Below, one piece after another: positions 8,735 to 13,890 of a stretch of DNA of 13,890 nucleotides. Source of the stretch: an uncultured Marmoricola sp. (lineage in GTDB: Bacteria; Actinomycetota; Actinomycetes; Propionibacteriales; Nocardioidaceae); NCBI GenBank assembly GCA_937868455.1, contig CALMMO010000453.1, positions 1-13,890 on the forward strand, given 5' to 3'. Under the pieces are notes generated by a model that saw nothing but the letters and a program-made list of their open reading frames with translations, was not told the DNA's origin and ran no database searches. Every line of letters begins with the position of its first letter. Within the stretch, counting starts at the first letter, position 1. A program made the translations under genes and the position numbers.

Positions 8735-9276
8735 TGGGCCTCATCAACGATCTCAAGGAAGGCTTCATCGACCCAGTTGCTGGGTTTGGAGTCACCTTCA
8801 AGACGATGTTCCGCAAGGTCGTCACCGAGCAGTACCCCTTTGAGAAGGTGCCAACCGCACCTCGCTTCCACGGCCGTCACCAACTCAACCGTTGGCCCGA
8901 TGGTCTGGAGAAGTGCGTTGGTTGCGAACTGTGTGCCTGGGCATGCCCAGCAGACGCGATCTACGTCGAAGGCGCAAGCAACACTGACGATGAGCGCTTT
9001 TCACCCGGTGAGCGCTACGGCCGCGTCTACCAAATCAACTACCTGCGCTGCATCTTGTGCGGGTTGTGCATCGAGGCGTGCCCCACGCGTGCGCTCACGA
9101 TGACCAACGAATACGAACTGGCAGACACCACGCGCGCCAGCTTGATCTACGAAAAGTCCGACCTGCTCGCCCCGCTCCTGCCTGGCATGGAGCAACCCCC
9201 GCACCCGATGTTGCTGGGCGCCGACGAGGGCGACTACTACCGTGGCGCAACCGCCAAGGCAGGTGAAGAGAAGTGA
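8734..9276 (+). CDS. nuoI: NADH-quinone oxidoreductase subunit I (clusters N6a, N6b)
   Basis: NuoI is an 8Fe ferredoxin-type subunit that carries N6a and N6b and bridges NuoG to cluster N2 in NuoB. The 180-residue product has two complete CxxCxxCxxxC sets: Cys61, Cys64, Cys67, Cys71 and Cys106, Cys109, Cys112, Cys116, with Pro after the last cysteine of each (CPADA, CPTRA). The amphipathic N-terminus (about 1-35) would lie along the membrane surface against NuoH. ATG 8734 overlaps the nuoH stop by one base; AAGGA at 8717-8721 is the likely ribosome binding site. The end overlaps the nuoJ GTG by 4 bp (GTGA). Confidence 0.97.
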   Translation: MGLINDLKEGFIDPVAGFGVTFKTMFRKVVTEQYPFEKVPTAPRFHGRHQLNRWPDGLEKCVGCELCAWACPADAIYVEGASNTDDERFSPGERYGRVYQINYLRCILCGLCIEACPTRALTMTNEYELADTTRASLIYEKSDLLAPLLPGMEQPPHPMLLGADEGDYYRGATAKAGEEK

Positions 9277-10553
9277 CCACCTTCTGGGTCTTGGCCGTGG
9301 TGATGGTGGCAGCCGCACTCGGTCTGCTGTTCGTCCGCAAAGCGGTCCACTGCGCGCTGCTCTTGGCAGTCGTGATGGTCTCGCTTGCGGTGCTCTACCT
9401 CAAGCTTGAGGCGCCGTTCCTGTTCTCGGTGCAGATCATCGTTTACACCGGCGCGATCTTGATGCTGTTCTTGTTCGTCTTGATGCTGGTGGGCGTCGAC
9501 TCCTCAGACTCACTGGTCGAAACCATCAAGGGCCAGCGCGTGTTTGCCGCGATCGTGGGTCTGCTCTTTGGCGGCACCATGGTTGCTGGCATCGCCCAGG
9601 TCTCTGTCGGCACTGTCTCCTCGGGTCTGAGTGAAGCCAACAAAGACGGCAACGTGCAGGGTCTGGCTCATATCTTGTTCAGCAAGTACGTCTTGGCGTT
9701 TGAGGCAACCTCCCTCCTGCTGATCACCGCAGCCGTCGGCGCGATGGTGCTAGCTCACCGCGAGCGCTTGACCGCGAAGATCGGCCAGGCCGAGATGGCG
9801 CGTCAGCGCATGCGCGACTACGCCGAGTCGGGCAAGCCACTTGGCCCACTGCCTGCACCTGGTGTCTTTGCTCGTCACAACGCCACCGACACTCCGGCGC
9901 TGCTGCCTGATGGCTCGGTGGCCGAGGCATCCATCTCGCGCGTGCTCAAGGCTCGCGGGACCGTGCAGTCGGCCCCTGCGTTGGCCGATGACATCGTCGA
10001 ACTCACTCACGACCAGGTTGGCCACGATGCACCCGAAGGCGCTCTCGCACTGGGTGCAAGCGCCGCTGCTGCGGTTCCTGCGGCCGTCGACTCTGCGGCC
10101 ACTACGCCTGAGGTGAGCGAACCCGCTGCCACGAAGGCGCCAGCAAAGAAGGCAACCGCAAAGCAGGCAGCCACCAAGAAGGCTGCGGTCAAGAAGGTTG
10201 CTCCGGCTAAGGCTGCACCTGCGAAGGCCGTTGCTGAGAAGGCGCCCGCAAAGAAGGCCGCACCAGCTAAGGCCGCACCTGCCAAGAAGGCGCCCGCCAA
10301 GAAGGCTCCGGCCAAGAAGGTTGAGGCAGCAACACCGGGCAAGTGGTCAGGCTCGGTCATGCCGCTGGTTGGCGGTGGCCGCCCTGCTGGCTACGACATC
10401 AAGGGCAACGAAAACTCGATGTTGTTCCACCGTCCGGGTGGGCGTTGGTACGACATCACCATTGCTGAGGTGTGGTTCGACACCGCCGAGGCAGCCGAGG
10501 CAGCGGGCTTCTCTGAAGCCGGCAAGCGCAAGAAGGGAGGCGCCGCGAAATGA
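9273..10553 (+). CDS. nuoJ: NADH-quinone oxidoreductase subunit J fused to a Lys/Ala/Pro tail and sunset-like domain
   Basis: NuoJ is a five-helix membrane subunit whose third helix helps couple quinone reduction to proton pumping. Residues 1-161 show five hydrophobic segments (about 3-21, 28-44, 50-73, 89-111 and 138-161) and the conserved helix 3 core [16 protein letters not shown] (57-72). The product is 426 residues, far longer than usual. Residues 162-285 are a hydrophilic linker, basic just after helix 5 (so probably cytoplasmic by the positive-inside rule). Residues 288-349 are an AAPAKK-type repeat like histone H1 or HupB tails. Residues 366-414 resemble the actinobacterial sunset domain. 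The reading frame is continuous and runs into nuoK by ATGA, so it is not a frameshift artefact. GTG start; AGGTGA (9261-9266) precedes it. Confidence 0.95.
   Translation: MTTFWVLAVVMVAAALGLLFVRKAVHCALLLAVVMVSLAVLYLKLEAPFLFSVQIIVYTGAILMLFLFVLMLVGVDSSDSLVETIKGQRVFAAIVGLLFGGTMVAGIAQVSVGTVSSGLSEANKDGNVQGLAHILFSKYVLAFEATSLLLITAAVGAMVLAHRERLTAKIGQAEMARQRMRDYAESGKPLGPLPAPGVFARHNATDTPALLPDGSVAEASISRVLKARGTVQSAPALADDIVELTHDQVGHDAPEGALALGASAAAAVPAAVDSAATTPEVSEPAATKAPAKKATAKQAATKKAAVKKVAPAKAAPAKAVAEKAPAKKAAPAKAAPAKKAPAKKAPAKKVEAATPGKWSGSVMPLVGGGRPAGYDIKGNENSMLFHRPGGRWYDITIAEVWFDTAEAAEAAGFSEAGKRKKGGAAK
10134..10319 (+). repeat. In-frame low-complexity repeat encoding the AAPAKK tract of NuoJ
   Basis: This stretch encodes residues 288-349 of NuoJ, built from imperfect 12- to 18-nt units that translate as [15 protein letters not shown] and similar. 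Lysine is almost always AAG, preceded by Ala codons of all kinds, so the units are degenerate at the DNA level but regular in protein. It has no acidic residue except one Glu (322). Such tracts can change copy number in multiples of three without breaking the frame. Confidence 0.85.
10368..10514 (+). other. Region of nuoJ encoding a sunset-like C-terminal domain
   Basis: Residues 366-414 of NuoJ include [31 protein letters not shown] and AEAAEAAGF. This order (IKGN-x2-S-x2-H-x-PGGRWYD, T-AEVWF, then EAAEAAGF) resembles the small domain named sunset in protein databases, which I recall at the C-termini of assorted actinobacterial proteins, often after a Lys/Ala-rich linker. It also recalls the GNxxSxxxH pattern of Ada-like metal-binding modules, but no cysteines are present here, so no such metal site is expected. 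Its molecular function is unknown to me; the family assignment is from memory of the motif. Confidence 0.65.
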
Positions 10554-10849
10554 ACCCGACTCACTACATAGTGCTATCGGCGATTCTGTTCAGCATTGGC
10601 GCCGTCGGCGTTCTCGTACGCCGCAACGCGATCGTCGTGTTCATGTGCGTGGAGTTGATGCTCAACGCCAGCAACTTGGCACTGATCACCTTCGCCAAGG
10701 TCAACGGCAACCTCGAGGGGCAGATCGCGGCGTTCTTCGTCATGGTCGTTGCTGCCGCTGAGGTCGTGGTCGGCCTGGCCATCATCATGACCATCTTCCG
10801 CACCCGCCGCTCGGCCTCGGTCGACGACGCAAGTCTGCTGAAGTACTGA
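10550..10849 (+). CDS. nuoK: NADH-quinone oxidoreductase subunit K
   Basis: NuoK is an MrpC-like membrane subunit with three helices and takes part in the central proton/charge axis. The 99-residue product has the family length. Two buried glutamates are in place: Glu35 in [12 protein letters not shown] and Glu71 in [10 protein letters not shown], equivalent to E. coli Glu36 and Glu72. The C-terminus is short and basic (RTRRS). The start ATG overlaps the nuoJ stop (ATGA) and is preceded by GGGAGG (10535-10540), which lies within the codons of the NuoJ tail. An 11-nt gap separates it from nuoL. Confidence 0.97.
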   Translation: MNPTHYIVLSAILFSIGAVGVLVRRNAIVVFMCVELMLNASNLALITFAKVNGNLEGQIAAFFVMVVAAAEVVVGLAIIMTIFRTRRSASVDDASLLKY

Positions 10850-10854
10850 GGGGA
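10848..10854 (+). promoter_or_regulatory. Ribosome binding site that sets the nuoL start
   Basis: GAGGGGA overlaps the last two bases of the nuoK stop codon. It is 6 nt from the GTG at 10861, a normal spacing, but directly abuts the in-frame TTG at 10855, which is therefore an unlikely start. Confidence 0.65.
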
Positions 10855-10860
10855 TTGACT

Positions 10861-12798
10861 GTGAGCAATCAAGCTTTAGCCCTGTTCAGTGAAGCAGTGC
10901 CGGTCATTTCACCGGTTGCTGCAGATGGTGTGTTCTCGCTGTTGTGGCTCGTCATCGCGCTGCCGGCCCTTGGTGCTGCGGTGCTCCTGATTGGTGGCAA
11001 AGCCACTGACAAGTGGGGCCACCTGCTGGGCACTGCCACCGTCGCTGGCTCTTTCGCCATTTCGCTGGCCGCCTTCATTGGCCTGCTAGGTCGCGGGGCC
11101 GAGGATCGCAGCATCGAGCAGTCGTTGTGGACCTGGTTCGAGGCTGGCAGCTACCAGGTGTCGTTCAGCCTGCTTTATGACCAACTCTCCGCACTGTTCT
11201 TGCTGCTGATCACCGGTGTCGGGTCACTTATCCACATTTACTCGATCGGCTACATGTCCCACGACGCACGGCGTCGCCGGTTCTTCGGCTACCTCAACCT
11301 CTTCGTGGCGGCCATGTTGGTGCTGGTGCTCTCGGGTGACTACCTCGGAGTGTTCATGGGCTGGGAAGGCGTCGGTTTGGCGTCGTACTTGCTCATCGGC
11401 TTTTGGCAGCACAAGGACTCTGCAGCGATGGCCGCCAAGAAGGCCTTCGTGGTGAACCGCGTGGGTGACATCGGTATGGCGCTGGGCGCCTCGCTGATCT
11501 TCGCCACCTTTGGCACCACCAGTTTCGCGGCGATCTCGAAGCTGTCAGAGCAGGCTGACCCCTCGACGCTGACCGCGATTGGCCTGCTGTTGTTGCTGGC
11601 AGCCTGTGGCAAGTCCGCACAGTTCCCGCTGCAAAGCTGGCTGCTCGACGCGATGGAGGGTCCGACCCCGGTCTCCGCCCTCATCCACGCCGCGACCATG
11701 GTGACCGCTGGTGTCTACCTGATCGTTCGGTCGAACTTCATCTTCTCCCTCACCGAAGACGCCCGCACGGCAGTGATGGTCATCGGCTGCATCACCTTGC
11801 TCATGGGCGCGGTGATCGGATGCGCTAAAGACGACATCAAGAAGGGTCTGGCTGGCTCGACCATGAGCCAGATCGGCTACATGATCTTGGCCGCTGGTCT
11901 TGGACCGGTCGGCTACGCGTTGGCGATCTTCCACCTGCTCACCCACGGCTTCTTCAAGGCCAACATGTTCTTGGGTGCTGGCTCGGTGATGCACGGGATG
12001 AACGACGACGTGAACATGCGTCACTACGGCGCGCTACGCAAGGCGATGCCGGTGACGTTCTTGACGTTCGCGATGGGCTACCTAGCGATCTTGGGTGTGC
12101 CGCCGTTCTCAGGGTTCTTCTCCAAGGACAAGATCATCGAGTCGGCCTTCGCCACCAACCCGGTGGCCGGGATGGCTGCCCTGATTGGCGCTGGCGTCAC
12201 CGGCTTCTACATGACCCGGATGATGCTGATGACCTACTTCACCGCCAAGCGTTGGGAAGACGATGTGCACCCGCACGAGTCACCCAAGTCCATGACGATG
12301 CCGCTGGTTATCTTGGCCGCGCTTTCGATCCTGGGTGGCGTGATGATCTGGGGCAACTGGATCGTCGACTGGCTCGCACCTGTGGTGGGCGAACCTCACG
12401 AACACCACTTGGCGGTCTCGCCCATCGTGATGAGCGCGATCATCTTGGCCGTCGTGGCCGTCGGTGTGCTCACCGCTTGGATGCTCGTGGGCAAGCGCGA
12501 AGTCCCGCGCGAGGCACCGACCAAGGTCTCAGCCTTCACCAAGGCCGCTCGCGCGGACTTGTACGGCGACGCCTTCAACGAGTCGTTCGTGATCGCGCCC
12601 ACCATGGGCACGGTCAAGGCACTCACCGTGCTTGATGAACACGTGGTCGACGGCGCCATCGAAGGAGCCGCGGACTCGTTCCGGCTCTCCTCGGGTGCGC
12701 TGCGCGGTCTACAAACCGGCTATGTCCGCTCTTACGCGCTCTCCTTGCTCGGTGGCGCAGCCCTCGTGGTGATTGCTCTCTTGGTGGTGACTCTCTGA
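10861..12798 (+). CDS. nuoL: NADH-quinone oxidoreductase subunit L (antiporter-like)
   Basis: NuoL is the distal Mrp-antiporter-like proton pump of the membrane arm, with 16 helices in the family and a long lateral helix along the arm. In the 645-residue product from GTG 10861, Glu169 lies in GWEGVGLASYLLIGFW, Lys251 in CGKSAQFPLQSWLLDAM, followed by GPTPVSALIHAATMVTAGVYL, and Lys366 in THGFFKANMFLGAG. These match the E. coli channel residues Glu144, Lys229 and Lys399. The C-terminal third, from about TKVSAFTKAARADLYGD, would be the lateral helix, ending in a last membrane segment (LLGGAALVVIALLVV). Length and motifs are normal. One-base overlap with nuoM. Confidence 0.96.
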   Translation: MSNQALALFSEAVPVISPVAADGVFSLLWLVIALPALGAAVLLIGGKATDKWGHLLGTATVAGSFAISLAAFIGLLGRGAEDRSIEQSLWTWFEAGSYQVSFSLLYDQLSALFLLLITGVGSLIHIYSIGYMSHDARRRRFFGYLNLFVAAMLVLVLSGDYLGVFMGWEGVGLASYLLIGFWQHKDSAAMAAKKAFVVNRVGDIGMALGASLIFATFGTTSFAAISKLSEQADPSTLTAIGLLLLLAACGKSAQFPLQSWLLDAMEGPTPVSALIHAATMVTAGVYLIVRSNFIFSLTEDARTAVMVIGCITLLMGAVIGCAKDDIKKGLAGSTMSQIGYMILAAGLGPVGYALAIFHLLTHGFFKANMFLGAGSVMHGMNDDVNMRHYGALRKAMPVTFLTFAMGYLAILGVPPFSGFFSKDKIIESAFATNPVAGMAALIGAGVTGFYMTRMMLMTYFTAKRWEDDVHPHESPKSMTMPLVILAALSILGGVMIWGNWIVDWLAPVVGEPHEHHLAVSPIVMSAIILAVVAVGVLTAWMLVGKREVPREAPTKVSAFTKAARADLYGDAFNESFVIAPTMGTVKALTVLDEHVVDGAIEGAADSFRLSSGALRGLQTGYVRSYALSLLGGAALVVIALLVVTL

Positions 12799-13890
12799 TG
12801 CCCTGGTTGACTGTCTTGATCCTGGTGCCGATCATCGGTGCTTTGGTGTTGGCGGCAATGCCGTCGAAGCCGGGATCGTTCCTGCCGCGGCAGCTGGCGC
12901 TGCTCGTGTCGGTGGCCACCTTGGTCTTGGCTGGTGTGATGGCCTCGGGCTTCAGCCCCGATGGCGGATTCCAATTCAGCGAAGACCACATCTGGATCCA
13001 AAGCTTTGGTGCGCACTACGCGCTCGGAGTCGACGGCATCGGCCTCTCGCTGGTGCTGCTGACTGCGATCTTGGTGCCGATCGTCATCATCGCCTCGTGG
13101 GAAGACGGTGAGGCATCCGCGAGCGCCTCACGTCCGGCACCGCGCTGGTCGAGCAAAGCCTTCTTCGCCTGGATGCTGGCCCTCGAAGGTCTGGCAATCG
13201 GCGTGTTCGCCGCCACTGACCTGGTGTTGTTCTACATCTTCTTCGAAGCGACTCTGATCCCGATCTACTTCCTGATCGGCGGCTGGGGAGGCTTTGGGCG
13301 AGCACGTGCGGCCTTGAAGTTCCTGGTGTTCTCGTTGGCCGGTGGTCTGATCATGTTGGCCTCAGTCGTAGGCCTTTACGCCCAGTCGGTCAAGGCCGGT
13401 GAGCCGTCGTACCTCATCAGCGACTTGGCTCAACTCGACATCTCCACCAACACCGGACGCTGGCTCTTCCTCGGCTTCTTCATCGCCTTTGCAATCAAGG
13501 CGCCGATGTTCCCCGTGCACACCTGGCTGCCTGACACCACCGAAGAAGCCACCCCAGGCACTTCGGTGCTCTTGGTCAGCATCTTGGACAAGATCGGCAC
13601 CTTCGGGATGATCCGGTTCTGCCTGGGGCTGTTCCCCGAGGCGAGCCACTGGGCAACCCCAGTCGTGATCGTGCTGGCGCTGATCTCGGTGATTTATGGC
13701 GCCCTGGTCGCCATTGGACAAAACAACATCTCACGCCTGATCGCGTTCACCTCGGTGAGCCACTTCGGCCTGATCGTCTTGGGCATCTTCGTGATGAACC
13801 CCCAAGGTCAGGTCGGCGCCAACCTCTACATGTTCAACCACGGTCTCTCCCCCGCGGCGCTGTTCTGGGTCCCCGGCTTCTGGATCAAGC
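12798..13890 (+). CDS. nuoM: NADH-quinone oxidoreductase subunit M (antiporter-like), 3'-truncated by window end
   Basis: NuoM is the second antiporter-like proton pump. The frame opens at ATG 12798, overlapping the nuoL stop by one base, and stays open to the window end, giving 364 codons of an expected 500 or so. Channel residues are visible: Glu150 in FYIFFEATLIPIYFLIGGW, Lys234 in AIKAPMFPVHTWLPD, and Lys265 in SILDKIGTFGMIRF; the last two match E. coli Lys234 and Lys265. A hydrophilic insert (about 97-111, SWEDGEASASASRPAPR) follows an early helix. The final residues NHGLSPAALFWVPGFWI carry Pro352, Trp357, Pro359 and Trp362 where the family usually has Thr/Ser, Leu, Ala and Leu, suggesting base errors at the end. 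Confidence 0.95.
   Translation, partial: MPWLTVLILVPIIGALVLAAMPSKPGSFLPRQLALLVSVATLVLAGVMASGFSPDGGFQFSEDHIWIQSFGAHYALGVDGIGLSLVLLTAILVPIVIIASWEDGEASASASRPAPRWSSKAFFAWMLALEGLAIGVFAATDLVLFYIFFEATLIPIYFLIGGWGGFGRARAALKFLVFSLAGGLIMLASVVGLYAQSVKAGEPSYLISDLAQLDISTNTGRWLFLGFFIAFAIKAPMFPVHTWLPDTTEEATPGTSVLLVSILDKIGTFGMIRFCLGLFPEASHWATPVVIVLALISVIYGALVAIGQNNISRLIAFTSVSHFGLIVLGIFVMNPQGQVGANLYMFNHGLSPAALFWVPGFWIK

Noticed and set aside
10007..10360. Minus-strand open frame with [13 protein letters not shown] repeats opposite the nuoJ tail
   Set aside because: It is the antisense reading of the Lys/Ala repeat; GC-rich repeats keep the other strand open. No ribosome binding site or family resemblance, and the plus strand has a conserved gene.
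10855..10860. TTG at 10855 as the nuoL start
   Set aside because: The ribosome binding site GAGGGGA ends directly against it; GTG 10861 has normal spacing.
1..13890. CRISPR arrays, insertion sequences, tRNA or rRNA genes, defence genes
   Set aside because: None seen: apart from the first 172 bases the window is filled by contiguous nuo genes with overlaps or gaps of at most 13 nt.

Overview
The window is one continuous stretch of a proton-pumping NADH:quinone oxidoreductase (respiratory complex I, type I NADH dehydrogenase) operon, all on the + strand. It holds nuoA through nuoL complete and the 5' two thirds or so of nuoM. The order A-B-C-D-E-F-G-H-I-J-K-L-M is canonical, with nuoC and nuoD as separate genes. 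The moderately high GC, the long N-terminal extension of NuoC, the tails on NuoE and NuoH, GTG starts and the Lys/Ala/Pro-rich tail on NuoJ all point to an actinomycete (Actinomycetota). I cannot place it more finely.

Layout: 1-172 is a short upstream region with no gene. It carries a perfect 26-bp palindrome, repeats of a GTTTCAC/GTGAAAC element, a plausible promoter whose -10 lies inside an 8-bp inverted repeat, and a CRP/GlxR-like site just before the nuoA ribosome binding site. From 173 to 13890 the sequence is almost entirely coding. Of the twelve junctions, three are ATGA or GTGA overlaps of 4 bp in the peripheral-arm genes and I/J (B/C, F/G, I/J), D/E and J/K are also 4-bp overlaps, C/D, G/H, H/I and L/M are 1-bp overlaps, E/F has a 1-nt gap, and A/B and K/L have gaps of 13 and 11 nt. 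The whole is clearly one translationally coupled transcription unit.

Functionally, NuoE, F and G form the NADH-oxidising module (FMN plus clusters N1a, N3, N1b, N4, N5). NuoB, C, D and I form the connecting module (N2, N6a, N6b and the quinone site). NuoA, H, J, K, L and M are membrane subunits for quinone access and proton translocation. nuoN should follow outside the window. In an actinomycete the electron acceptor is most likely menaquinone (inference).

Two departures from the textbook complex stand out. NuoJ is 426 residues instead of roughly 170-280: after its five membrane helices it carries a histone-H1-like AAPAKK repeat tract and then a small domain resembling the actinobacterial 'sunset' domain. 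NuoG has lost all four cysteine ligands of the off-pathway cluster N7. In addition, the last 40 bases of the window give four unexpected residues in a conserved NuoM helix, which looks more like end-of-contig base errors than biology.
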